17,658 nucleotides of DNA from contig JARIET010000027.1 of assembly GCA_031127185.1 (NCBI GenBank), forward strand, positions 1 through 17,658, given 5' to 3'. Source of the stretch: Gemmatimonadota bacterium (GTDB taxonomy: Bacteria > Gemmatimonadota > Gemmatimonadetes > Gemmatimonadales > Gemmatimonadaceae). This document shows positions 7,830 to 15,543 of the stretch, piece by piece. The position numbers and the translations under genes are program-made. Position 1 is the stretch's first letter. The number at the start of each line of letters is the position of its first letter. A model generated the notes under the pieces. That model worked only from the letters and a program-made list of their open reading frames with translations. It searched no databases and was not told the DNA's origin.

Positions 7830-9494
7830 ATGGCAATATCGAGCGTGGCAAAATGGACCATCTGGATCACAGGCATCCTCTTCGTTGCCTTCATCGCCGC
7901 TGCGTTGCCCAGCCTGCTCGCCGGCGACCGCGAGTGGAAGCACCCACATGAACCACTCGCATCAATGGACTGGGAGCGACCGGAGTGCCCGGCGACATGG
8001 ACCGGCCTCAAAGTTCCCATCGTCACCGCCGCCGACTCGTTACGGAGTTACGTCACGCCGGCGTCGCTGACGCACGGAGGGGCATATACCGTGCCTGCTG
8101 CCGGGTTCGCGCTGACAGGGCCCATCACCGATGTTCCGGAGTTCCACGATTGCCAGCGGTTCCTGACCGAGGACCGGTCAGCATTTTCACCTCTGTTCGC
8201 AGTGTTCGCTTCGAAGGACTTGGGCGCAATGTTCGTTGCAAGTGCTGCGGATTCAATCTCCTGGGCCAGTTCCGACGCGACTGTGGCGACCGTCACCGCG
8301 CAGGGTGTCGTTACGGCCGTTGCCGTTGGCAACGCCGTTATCACCGGAACGTGGCAATCGAATCCGCAGAAGATGGTAAAGAAGACCTTTGCGGTCGTGG
8401 CCGCAGCAGCGCCGGAAGACGCCATGCTGTCGCTCTCCCCGGGACCTGTGGCCGTTTCATCCGTCGGCATTCAGTCGCGCATCTACCTCACCGCCAATTT
8501 CGGCCATCCGACCGCAACGACACCCGCGACCGCGATGGTGTACTCGTATGGCGTCGGATACCAACCCCTCGGAATCGGATTGAACTTCAGTTGCTTGTAC
8601 GCCTACGTCACTTCGGATGGAAGGTTCGCGGCGCGCATGGTCTCGCTGGGCACCAATGACGCGAACATCGCTACCTGCGATGACTCTTACGACCCGACTT
8701 CAAACGCCGGCACCGAACTCAAGCTCGTCCGGACGGCAAATGCATCAACTGACCCGCTACCGGGCGTGGCGCGTTGGGACTACGACGCGGTCAACAAGCG
8801 GTATTACATCGGTTTCACGTGCGGCAACGCATGGTGCGAGGCTGGAAGCGACGGCGGTGCCAGTCGCTTTGCGCCGTCGGCGAGATTCAGCACGAACGCG
8901 AACACAACAGCCGACGAGGCGCGCGTGCTGCTCGGGAAAGGCTGGTATGATCAGCAGGATCTGGCCCGCGATGTGTCTGCTGGCGACGTGGTGCCAAGCG
9001 GGCTCGTTGCCACGGTCATCCCTCATCCGCTACTCAAGAACCCGGAGCTCGAGGATTACAAGAATGGGTGGGTGAGAACCGGCTACGTCGGGATCACGGC
9101 ACTGGCGTCTGCGACAGACGACGCCAAATCATACTACAAGGCGAAGTTCAACTACGATATCGTGCCCGTCGGACCAGAACTCGAGCGGCTTAACAAGATC
9201 TCCATTTGTTTCGGTCGCAAGTGGACTTGCGTCGGCCTTTTTCAAAAGGTCTCCGGCATCGGTTGCGGCAGTGTCGCCACGCGCATCTTCACCAAGTACG
9301 CGTGGGCGAAGTACGAAGCAGCGAACGGCGGCGAGGCGATATACCGCTGCGTGGTGCGCCGCGACCATAGTCCACCGACCGGCACGAGTCCGTACATTGT
9401 GCCCACCGCCCGCTGGCGTTGGCTGGCGCGCGATGAGACCGTGTGGGAATACTGCGCGTCGTCCGGTTGCTGCGAAACGATGGGCGACCTCTAG
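7830..9494 (+). CDS. Membrane-anchored or exported protein with Big_2 domain, cysteine-rich
   Basis: Predicted 554 residues. A hydrophobic segment at about 8-28 after a short basic N-terminus is either a signal peptide or a membrane anchor. Residues about 132-192 look like a bacterial Ig-like fold of the Big_2 type: SISWASSDATVATVTAQG followed by VVTAVAVGNAVITGTW is its usual signature. The remaining 360 residues are not recognised. They contain most of the 13 cysteines (255, 283, 331, 336, 460, 467, 479, 507, 542, 547, 548 there, plus 53 and 108), compatible with disulfides outside the cytoplasm. The ATG at 7830 is preferred because a GGAGA site lies six bases upstream and it begins at the basic-hydrophobic signal; an ATG at 7818 is possible. 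It follows the kinase gene by 23 bases, so an operon is likely. Function unknown; surface binding is a reasonable guess. Confidence 0.78.
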   Translation: MAISSVAKWTIWITGILFVAFIAAALPSLLAGDREWKHPHEPLASMDWERPECPATWTGLKVPIVTAADSLRSYVTPASLTHGGAYTVPAAGFALTGPITDVPEFHDCQRFLTEDRSAFSPLFAVFASKDLGAMFVASAADSISWASSDATVATVTAQGVVTAVAVGNAVITGTWQSNPQKMVKKTFAVVAAAAPEDAMLSLSPGPVAVSSVGIQSRIYLTANFGHPTATTPATAMVYSYGVGYQPLGIGLNFSCLYAYVTSDGRFAARMVSLGTNDANIATCDDSYDPTSNAGTELKLVRTANASTDPLPGVARWDYDAVNKRYYIGFTCGNAWCEAGSDGGASRFAPSARFSTNANTTADEARVLLGKGWYDQQDLARDVSAGDVVPSGLVATVIPHPLLKNPELEDYKNGWVRTGYVGITALASATDDAKSYYKAKFNYDIVPVGPELERLNKISICFGRKWTCVGLFQKVSGIGCGSVATRIFTKYAWAKYEAANGGEAIYRCVVRRDHSPPTGTSPYIVPTARWRWLARDETVWEYCASSGCCETMGDL

Positions 9495-9528
9495 GACCTC
9501 CTGAACCAGGCCGAGCGTATCATACCAG

Positions 9529-10278
9529 ATGCGCTCCGCGCCCCGCCCCTCCCGTCGTGCGGCCACCGTCAGCACCACGCTGGCGGTGGCCGTGCATGTG
9601 GTGATCCTTGTGTTCGTCGCGAGGGCACGCGTTGAATCGCAAAACGCGACGCCGCCGGGAATCAGCGGACTCGGGCTCGTTGAAGAGGTCGTCGGTGGGC
9701 TGCCCGCCTCGACGGTTCGCTTCACGCACACGTTTCGCATCCTGAACGAAGAAACGGCCCAACCTGTGGCAGGGGCCCGAGTCACCGATGTCCTCGGCAA
9801 TTCGCAGACGCTGACATCGGCAAACGGTGTCGCGCGGCTACAGGTGCGAGCTGCGGCCCGCCTGATTGTGCACGTGGAGAAGGCCGGCTTCGCGATGTTC
9901 GTCTCGCAGTTCGAGAACATCAGGGACAACACGCAGCCGCGAACCGTGATACTCCGGCGCCAGTTGGTACCGTACACCGTACTGGACACGCTGTTCATTC
10001 AGCGATGCAACTACTGTCACGGTGCCGTCGGAACAACGCAGGGCGTGAACCTGACAACATTCGAGCGCGTGATCGCCAGTACGGCGCGCGGCGGTCCAAT
10101 TATCGTACCCGACAAGCCAGACTCAAGCCGACTCTACCGCGTGCTTGTGGACTCCATGGATGCCAACGGCAAACCGTCGGCACACTTCCGCGTCACGCAG
10201 GCCACTTCAGCGTACGATCTCGAATGGATCGCGCAGTGGATTCTCGAGGGGGCCAAAGGCCCCGTGCTGCGGAAATAG
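9529..10278 (+). CDS. Membrane-anchored c-type cytochrome-like protein
   Basis: Predicted 249 residues with three parts. A basic N-terminus and a hydrophobic helix (about 15-31) give a signal anchor. Residues about 64-145 form a beta-rich segment resembling carboxypeptidase-regulatory-like or Ig-like folds (pattern AGARVTDVLGNSQTLTSANG). The C-terminal part (from 152) carries CNYCH (160-164), a CxxCH haem c attachment motif, followed by a region ending in LEWIAQWILEGAKG. This order resembles the cytochrome c-like domain found in planctomycete-type secreted proteins (PSCyt-like). A clear distal Met ligand is not certain; the Met in VDSMDANG is a candidate. Haem attachment would need export and a cytochrome c maturation system, neither visible here. 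It is 34 bases after the Big_2 protein, same strand. No clear ribosome site is seen. Confidence 0.78.
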   Translation: MRSAPRPSRRAATVSTTLAVAVHVVILVFVARARVESQNATPPGISGLGLVEEVVGGLPASTVRFTHTFRILNEETAQPVAGARVTDVLGNSQTLTSANGVARLQVRAAARLIVHVEKAGFAMFVSQFENIRDNTQPRTVILRRQLVPYTVLDTLFIQRCNYCHGAVGTTQGVNLTTFERVIASTARGGPIIVPDKPDSSRLYRVLVDSMDANGKPSAHFRVTQATSAYDLEWIAQWILEGAKGPVLRK

Positions 10279-10328
10279 AGCGGGCGGATTTGGCGACTCC
10301 CGGTGGTGGTTATGTCCGATAACCCGCC

Positions 10329-10354
10329 GGCCGGGGCGCTGGCGCGCCCGGGCC
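10329..10354. terminator. GC-rich hairpin between convergent genes
   Basis: GGCCGGGGCGC (10329-10339), loop TGGC, and GCGCCCGGGCC (10344-10354) pair in 10 of 11 positions. It lies in the 100-bp gap between the convergent cytochrome-like gene and the LVIVD lipoprotein gene. No T tract follows on either strand, so termination efficiency is uncertain. The rest of the gap shows nothing. Confidence 0.4.
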
Positions 10355-10378
10355 GTCGTCCGTTCCGGTGATTCGAGG

Positions 10379-12379
10379 TTAGGGAATCACCACGTTCTGG
10401 ATGTCGCGGAGCGTCTGCGCAATCCAGGTGATCTTGTTCTGGTCGCATGACGCGCGCTCGCCACCGAGCGACGCCGCGAGTGACGACAGCGCCGCATTGC
10501 GTGGCTGCCCGCTTGCCTGCTCCGCCGTGCCGATCTGCGCACGCGCGTTCGCAATCTTCTGCGCCGAGAGGCACTTGTTGCGCTCGAGCTGGTCGAGCAG
10601 GGCCTTCGCCAACGCAAAGCTCGGCGGCCACTTGATGTCCGGCTGGCCCTGCGCGTTCAGGTAGTCCCAACGCACGGTCTTGGCCGCGTCGATCTCGTTC
10701 TGTGACACGTGTTCCGTCGGAATGAGATCGGCGACGTCGAGGCCGCGGGCGATCTCGGAGCTCACGATCGCGCCGTTGTACCAGTACACCGACCACGACC
10801 CGCCGCTCTGCATACGCGTAGAGTCGATCGGGCCACGGTCGAAGAATGCGATTTCCTTCGGCTTGGCGGCGTCCGTCCAATCGAACACGGAGATGCCACC
10901 CTGATACCAGGCCTGAACCATCACGTCACGGCCGGGGATCGGAATGAGCGACCCGTTGTGCGCAACGCAGTTCTCATTCGCCGTCTGGGCCGCGGGAAGC
11001 TTGTAGTAGCTCTGGAACTTGAGCTTCCTGTTTTCGATCGTGAAGATCGCGTTCGCGCCCCACTCCTTCGGGTCGCTGGCGCGGCAACGCGGACCACCAC
11101 CACCGCCCCATTCGTCGGAGAAGAGCAGCTTGGTGCCGTCGTTGTTGAACGTGGCGGAGTGCCAGTAGGAGAAGTTCGAGTCCGCCACGGCGTCGAGGCG
11201 AATCGGGTTCACCGGGTCGCTGATGTCGAGAAGGAAGCCATGGCCCTCGCAGGCGCCACCGGCGAGGCCGCGGGCCGGATACACCGTGATGTCGTGGCAC
11301 TGGCGACCGGGGCTATTCGGCGACACACCAGGCCGGACCGGCGCCTGTCCACCCAGCGCACGGTTGATGATACCCTGCACCAGCGGGCGGAGGGCCGCCG
11401 AGTCGGCCGCCGTTGCCGCTGCGGCGCCCGCGCGACCAGCCGCCTTCGCAATGCTGTCGAGCACGGGGCGAAGCGCATTCGGGTTGACCACCATCTCGGC
11501 GCCCGTATTCGGGTTCGTCGCGGTGAATCCGCCCGATGCCTTGGCGGCAGCGAGCGCGCGCGCTGCCCCTGCGATGTCGTCCGGCGCGGCGCCGTGCGTT
11601 GCCGGGGCCGTGAGACCGACAAAGATGTTGGCGCTGTTGACCACGGCCGATGCCGCCGGATTCGTCAGCGGAACCTTGATGATCTCGATCTTCATCAGGC
11701 TCGAGTTCTGGTTCGTCGCGGGGTTCGCGGCGGTGCAGCGGGCGAGTTCGCCAGCCGGGCGCACGCCCGCGGAACCCGACACGTAGATATAGACGTTGTC
11801 TTTGTCCGACGGGTGCTCAAGCACCGTGTGCGTGTGCGAGCCACGGCAGGTCTGGACATTCGCGACGAGCTTCGGCTTGGTGATGTCGCTGATGTCGAAC
11901 ACGCGCACGCCGCGGAACCGGGCGGCGTTCACCGAGTCGGCCCCCTGCGCTGCACCCGTGCCGCCGGTGCCGCAGTCGAGCCGGCCATTGAAGGCCTCGG
12001 CGGACACAAACATCAGGTTCTTGTACACCGAGACGTCGTTCTGCGACGCCGGGCAGGTGTACGCGGTGACCATCACCGGATTGTTCGGGTTCGAGACATC
12101 CCAGATCACCGGGCCGTTGTAATTGCCCTGAATCGCGTACTTGCCCGTAAAGGCGAGGTCGGAATTCGTGATGCCCAGAAAGCCCGGCGGCGACACGGCC
12201 TTGGCCGTGACCTTCATGCCGGCGACGGCTTCGCCGGCGTTCATCAGGCCAGCCTTGAGCCCCACGCGCGGGTCGGGAGTGGTGGCGGGCGCCGGCGTGG
12301 CCGGCGGCGTCGCGCTCGAGCATGCTGCTGCTGCAGCGAGCACGCCGACGAGCGAGAAACGGTGGAGCACTGCCTTCAT
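10379..12379 (-). CDS. LVIVD-repeat lipoprotein (beta-propeller)
   Basis: Predicted 666-residue surface or periplasmic lipoprotein. The N-terminus has a signal with lipobox cysteine at residue 20 (LAAAAAC), followed by a Pro/Thr/Ala-rich tether. Repeats of the LVIVD type, each a strand followed by a [FW]D[IV]S-x-P-like turn, are visible: VIWDVSNPNNPV (91-102), VRVFDISDITKPKLV (158-172), FLLDISDPVNPIRL (382-395) and ISVFDWTDAAKPKEI (496-510). The family is thought to fold as a beta-propeller; its biochemical role is not established. An alanine-rich segment (about 256-358) splits the propeller repeats and is probably an extra domain or loop. Start choice: GAGGAGG lies about six bases before the ATG at 12379. 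It follows the DUF305 lipoprotein gene by 98 bases on the same strand, probably a functional pair. Confidence 0.9.
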   Translation of the reverse strand: MKAVLHRFSLVGVLAAAAACSSATPPATPAPATTPDPRVGLKAGLMNAGEAVAGMKVTAKAVSPPGFLGITNSDLAFTGKYAIQGNYNGPVIWDVSNPNNPVMVTAYTCPASQNDVSVYKNLMFVSAEAFNGRLDCGTGGTGAAQGADSVNAARFRGVRVFDISDITKPKLVANVQTCRGSHTHTVLEHPSDKDNVYIYVSGSAGVRPAGELARCTAANPATNQNSSLMKIEIIKVPLTNPAASAVVNSANIFVGLTAPATHGAAPDDIAGAARALAAAKASGGFTATNPNTGAEMVVNPNALRPVLDSIAKAAGRAGAAAATAADSAALRPLVQGIINRALGGQAPVRPGVSPNSPGRQCHDITVYPARGLAGGACEGHGFLLDISDPVNPIRLDAVADSNFSYWHSATFNNDGTKLLFSDEWGGGGGPRCRASDPKEWGANAIFTIENRKLKFQSYYKLPAAQTANENCVAHNGSLIPIPGRDVMVQAWYQGGISVFDWTDAAKPKEIAFFDRGPIDSTRMQSGGSWSVYWYNGAIVSSEIARGLDVADLIPTEHVSQNEIDAAKTVRWDYLNAQGQPDIKWPPSFALAKALLDQLERNKCLSAQKIANARAQIGTAEQASGQPRNAALSSLAASLGGERASCDQNKITWIAQTLRDIQNVVIP

Positions 12380-12407
12380 GGACTGCCTCCTCACGGGATT
12401 CCTGCGG

Positions 12408-12424
12408 GTTCCTGGGAACGTTCC
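12408..12424. promoter_or_regulatory. Overlapping palindromes in the leader of the LVIVD gene
   Basis: GTTCC-TG-GGAAC (12408-12419) overlaps GGAACGTTCC (12415-12424), so three alternating half-sites are packed into 17 bases, 29-45 bases before the start codon of the LVIVD lipoprotein. A copy of the octamer ATCCCGTG (minus strand) lies on each side. This could be an operator or alternative hairpins in the leader. Confidence 0.3.
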
Positions 12425-12477
12425 GGCGTACACGGGATGGAACGGGGGGATTGGTGCAACCTGCTGATGGGCGCCGC

Positions 12478-13164
12478 CTAGTGTTGCGGTGGTGGTGGCG
12501 GCGGCGGAAAACCCATCTCGAACATCATCGTGATCATCCGCGAGATCTCAGTGTTCTGATCCACATGCACATCGCTGGAGAACTTGAATACTGTCTCGTC
12601 CTGCGCGTTGGCCCGCTGCGCATGCAGTTCGTCGACCATCGTGACCGCGCCGCGATGGTGCGCAATCATGTACGTAAGGAACAGGCGGTCGAAGTCCGCG
12701 CCACGCGCAGCATCGAGCTCCTTCATCTGCGCTTCGGTGAGCATCCCCGGCATCAGCATGAGATGCTCGCTGCCACCCATCTGCATCTTCATGCCGTACG
12801 GCTGTGGCTCCGGCACCGGTTGGCCGCGATCCTTGAGCCACGTGCTCATCAGATTGATTTCGTCGGTCTGCGCCGTGATGATCCGACCGGCCAGCCGCAC
12901 AATCGCCGGGTCTGCGCCATGAGTCGGCGCCCATTTCGACATCACCACGGCCTGCGCGTGGTGGTGAATCATGTGTGACATGAACTCGGCGTCGGCAGCG
13001 GTCCAGGGCCAGCGGGAGCTGTCGCGCCGGGCGCGAAGCGTGGCTCCCTCTTGCCCCATGACGCCGATCCCGTCCTTGCGGGCCTGAGCCAATTGCGAGC
13101 TGGCACATCCACCAGCGAGCGCGGCGCCGGTCAACACCAGAAGTACTGAGTGTCTGAGGTTCAT
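12478..13164 (-). CDS. DUF305 lipoprotein, possible metal binding
   Basis: Predicted 228 residues. A signal peptide ends in the lipobox LAGGC (Cys20). Two copies of the DUF305 histidine motif are present: FMSHMIHHHAQAVVM (61-75) and FLTYMIAHHRGAVTM (162-176). DUF305 domains have a ferritin-like helical fold; the Synechocystis member CopM is a periplasmic copper-binding protein, so copper binding is a fair inference but not shown here. A Met/His-rich loop MKMQMGGSEHLMLMPGM (125-141) between the two motifs supports metal binding. The protein ends in seven prolines followed by QH, a tail I do not associate with the family. It is the first gene of a same-strand pair with the LVIVD lipoprotein and is divergent from the MORN-like gene. 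No strong ribosome site or promoter is visible. Confidence 0.93.
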   Translation of the reverse strand: MNLRHSVLLVLTGAALAGGCASSQLAQARKDGIGVMGQEGATLRARRDSSRWPWTAADAEFMSHMIHHHAQAVVMSKWAPTHGADPAIVRLAGRIITAQTDEINLMSTWLKDRGQPVPEPQPYGMKMQMGGSEHLMLMPGMLTEAQMKELDAARGADFDRLFLTYMIAHHRGAVTMVDELHAQRANAQDETVFKFSSDVHVDQNTEISRMITMMFEMGFPPPPPPPQH

Positions 13165-13206
13165 ATACTCAAGAAATTACACTATCTGGGAGACAACGGG
13201 GAAAAA

Positions 13207-13441
13207 CGGGACGTGGGAGGACGCGGGAGGACGAACAACTACGGTCCAAGTTCGCTGTGTGTCGTTTCGTGCCACCCCTTTGACAGTCATTAGACCCGCG
13301 GGGTTGCACGGGCCGGATGCCGGTTACTCTACGTACGCCTACGTATCCCAGAGTGCTTAACGGAGGACCAGAATTACGGTTCGGTACTCCACCTCCGCCC
13401 GACGCCGATGCGCCCGTCCTCCCTCGTCCTCCGACGTCCCG
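13207..13441. repeat. 27-bp imperfect inverted repeat spanning the start of the MORN-like gene
   Basis: The left arm (13207-13233) and right arm (13415-13441) are inverted copies matching at 25 of 27 positions, with 181 bases between. The left arm contains the direct repeat GGGAGGACG twice (13215-13223 and 13225-13233). The right arm begins inside the signal-peptide codons of the gene starting at 13408. The 243-bp gap 13165-13407 between divergent genes otherwise holds no gene. The repeat could be a leader hairpin masking the start, or terminal repeats of a small element of 235 bp; no flanking target duplication is seen. Confidence 0.6.
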
Positions 13442-13992
13442 CCGTTACCTTCATCTTGCTGTTGTTGATCGCACAAACCGCTACCGGACAGACGACACGC
13501 CGGAAGCTGGTCGAGCAGACCGTCGTCGACGGGATTACCTGCGGCCCAACCGGTCGAGCCTCCGCTGAGTTTCACGCGTCCGGGCGCCTGTCCGAATGTC
13601 CCCTTGCGTCCGACACGACGATCGCCGCGCACCGGTTTTTCGCCGATACGTGGCTCCGGTTCGACGATACGGGACTCCTCTTTGCCGCATGGCTCTCGCG
13701 GGACAGCGATCTGGACGGCCATAGCTGTCGCGGAGACGGCTATAAGGCCTACACGGTCGAGTTCCACCCAAATGGGCGGCTCAAGCTGTGTTACTTCCGC
13801 GTCGACACTGTGATTGAGGGAATCCCATGCATTCACGGTTCGTTCTGGACCGAGGTACGCGGCGGTGGGCGGAGCAAAGTGTGGTTCTCAACCGACGGTG
13901 CGCTGGCCCGGTGTCAGGTTGCGCGCGCGTTTACCGCAAATGGGCAGTCGTACGCCAGATGGGATACCTACACGGCACCGATTCGGCCTTGA
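13408..13992 (+). CDS. Small secreted protein with MORN/YwqK-like repeats
   Basis: Predicted 194 residues with a signal peptide (about 1-27: two arginines, then a leucine-rich core, then TATGQ). The mature part has four degenerate copies of a phenylalanine-x-x-x-glycine-x-leucine unit, starting at F55 (FHASGRLSEC), F85 (FDDTGLLFAA), F119 (FHPNGRLKLC) and F160 (FSTDGALARC), each followed by 20-30 residues. This pattern resembles MORN/YwqK-type repeats, which form beta-hairpins. A cysteine recurs at the same repeat position in three copies, so disulfides are likely in the envelope. No enzyme motif is seen and the function is unknown. The ATG at 13408 is chosen because it precedes the signal peptide; no clear ribosome site is visible. 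It is followed 72 bases later by the photolyase gene on the same strand, with no evident functional link. Confidence 0.75.
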   Translation: MRPSSLVLRRPAVTFILLLLIAQTATGQTTRRKLVEQTVVDGITCGPTGRASAEFHASGRLSECPLASDTTIAAHRFFADTWLRFDDTGLLFAAWLSRDSDLDGHSCRGDGYKAYTVEFHPNGRLKLCYFRVDTVIEGIPCIHGSFWTEVRGGGRSKVWFSTDGALARCQVARAFTANGQSYARWDTYTAPIRP

Positions 13993-14064
13993 GCGGCCTG
14001 CAATAGCTGGACAGTCACCGGCGTGCGAGCCGCAGTTGTTGTGAGGGGCGATTTTTCTCAACCC

Positions 14065-15531
14065 ATGCCGCCGTCCCCCGCGCCCACTCTCGTCTGGTTT
14101 CGCGCTGACCTTCGCGTGGCAGACAACCCGGCCCTGATCGCGGCCATTGCTCGCGGGGCCCCGGTTGTACCCGTCTTTGTTTGGTCCGCGACGGACGAAG
14201 GCGTCTGGCCTCACGGCGCGGCAACGCGCTGGTGGTTGCACCACTCTCTGGAGCGGCTCGATGCGGCACTCCAGGCGCGTGGCGCGCGCCTGATCATCCG
14301 CGCTGGCTCGGCGGCCGAGATCATTCCCGCTCTCGCCGCCGAGTGCAGGGCGTCTGCAGTCGTCTGGACTCGCCGCTACGAGCCGGCAGCCGAAGCAACA
14401 TCGCGCTCCGTTGCAGCCACCTTGCGGCGGAACGGCATTGAGGCGCACGAACTCCGCGGCAACCTGTTGCTCGAACCGGAGGAGATCAGCACGAAGGACG
14501 GGCGGCCTTTTCAGGTCTTCACGCCATTCTGGACGGCCTTGCAGCGGCGGCCCGGCAGCATCGCATTGGCCATCCGCGCGCCCCGCAGCATTCCTGCCCC
14601 CACTCGCTGGGCAGGATCCGATTCACTGGAGTCACTGTCCCTGCGACCAACCCTGAAGTGGGCCCAGGGGTTGCGAGCGAGTTGGGTCCCCGGTGAAGCC
14701 GGCGCGCGCGCCGCAATGAAAGCGTTCGCCAACCACATCGTTGGCAGGTACTCGACCGGCCGGGATGTTCCTTCAGACGAGGGCACATCCCGTCTCTCTC
14801 CGTACCTGCACTTTGGCGAGATCAGCGCAAGGCAGGCGTGGTACGCGTCACTTGCGACCGGTGGAAGTCGCGTGACCGGTTCGAGCACCGGCGCTGCGGC
14901 GTTCCGTCGACAGCTCGCCTGGCGCGACTTCGCGCACCATCTCCTTGTGCATTTCCCCAAGACGGACTCACACCCGCTGCGCGAGCAGTTTTCGGCGTTT
15001 CCGTGGCGCCGCGATGCCCGCGCCCTCACCGCCTGGCAACGCGGCGAGACGGGATTCCCGATTGTTGACGCCGGCATGCGCGAGCTCTGGCACACGGGCT
15101 GGATGCACAACCGCGTCCGCATGATCGCTGCGTCCTTTCTTGTGAAGCACCTGCTTATTCGTTGGCAGGAGGGCGCCCGGTGGTTCTGGGACACGCTGGT
15201 CGACGCCGATCTCGCCAACAACACCCTCGGGTGGCAATGGACGGCCGGTTGCGGTGCGGACGCAGCGCCGTATTTCCGTGTATTCAATCCGACGCTGCAG
15301 GCGCAGCGGTTCGACGCGCGGGGCGCCTACGTGCGTCGCTGGGTGCCGGAGCTCGCACAGCTGCCCGATGCGCTCATTCATCAACCGTGGACGGCGACGC
15401 CCATCGAACTGGCCGCTGCGGGCATCGAACTCGGGGTTCACTACCCGCGTCCGATCGTCGATCACGCGGCGGCGCGGTCCCGCGCGCTCGCCGCCTACGA
15501 GGTCATCAGGCGGACGGCAGTTCCGTCGTAA
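14065..15531 (+). CDS. phr: Deoxyribodipyrimidine photo-lyase (class I CPD photolyase)
   Basis: Predicted 488-residue flavoprotein that uses blue light to split cyclobutane pyrimidine dimers in DNA, in the cytoplasm. The N-terminal alpha/beta domain begins LVWFRADLRVADNPAL (9-24), the usual opening for binding of the antenna chromophore. The C-terminal FAD domain has SRLSPYLHFGEIS (242-254), TGWMHNRVRMI (344-354) and DADLANNTLGWQW (380-392). By alignment with E. coli PhrB, Asn386 corresponds to the flavin N5-contacting Asn378, and W367 and W390 correspond to the electron-transfer residues W359 and W382. DAAPYFRVFNP (399-409) completes the signature. Length matches the family. The ATG at 14065 is chosen because it directly precedes the first beta strand; a GTG at 14023 would add 14 residues of no recognised kind. 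The gene ends 12 bases from the convergent glnS. Confidence 0.95.
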   Translation: MPPSPAPTLVWFRADLRVADNPALIAAIARGAPVVPVFVWSATDEGVWPHGAATRWWLHHSLERLDAALQARGARLIIRAGSAAEIIPALAAECRASAVVWTRRYEPAAEATSRSVAATLRRNGIEAHELRGNLLLEPEEISTKDGRPFQVFTPFWTALQRRPGSIALAIRAPRSIPAPTRWAGSDSLESLSLRPTLKWAQGLRASWVPGEAGARAAMKAFANHIVGRYSTGRDVPSDEGTSRLSPYLHFGEISARQAWYASLATGGSRVTGSSTGAAAFRRQLAWRDFAHHLLVHFPKTDSHPLREQFSAFPWRRDARALTAWQRGETGFPIVDAGMRELWHTGWMHNRVRMIAASFLVKHLLIRWQEGARWFWDTLVDADLANNTLGWQWTAGCGADAAPYFRVFNPTLQAQRFDARGAYVRRWVPELAQLPDALIHQPWTATPIELAAAGIELGVHYPRPIVDHAAARSRALAAYEVIRRTAVPS

Positions 15532-15543
15532 CGCAGCGACCCG

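Noticed and set aside
9519..9531. TATCAT just before the cytochrome-like gene as a leaderless promoter
   Set aside because: No -35-like sequence at the right distance, and the gene lies 34 bases after its neighbour on the same strand, so co-transcription is simpler.
10709..12481. Plus-strand open frame of 590 codons opposite the LVIVD gene
   Set aside because: Arg/Gly/Val-rich translation typical of the complement of a GC-rich gene; the minus-strand product has a lipobox and clear repeats.
13280..13308. TTGACA as a -35 for the MORN-like gene
   Set aside because: The position 17 bases downstream reads GTTGCA, which is not a -10; the hexamer alone is not enough.
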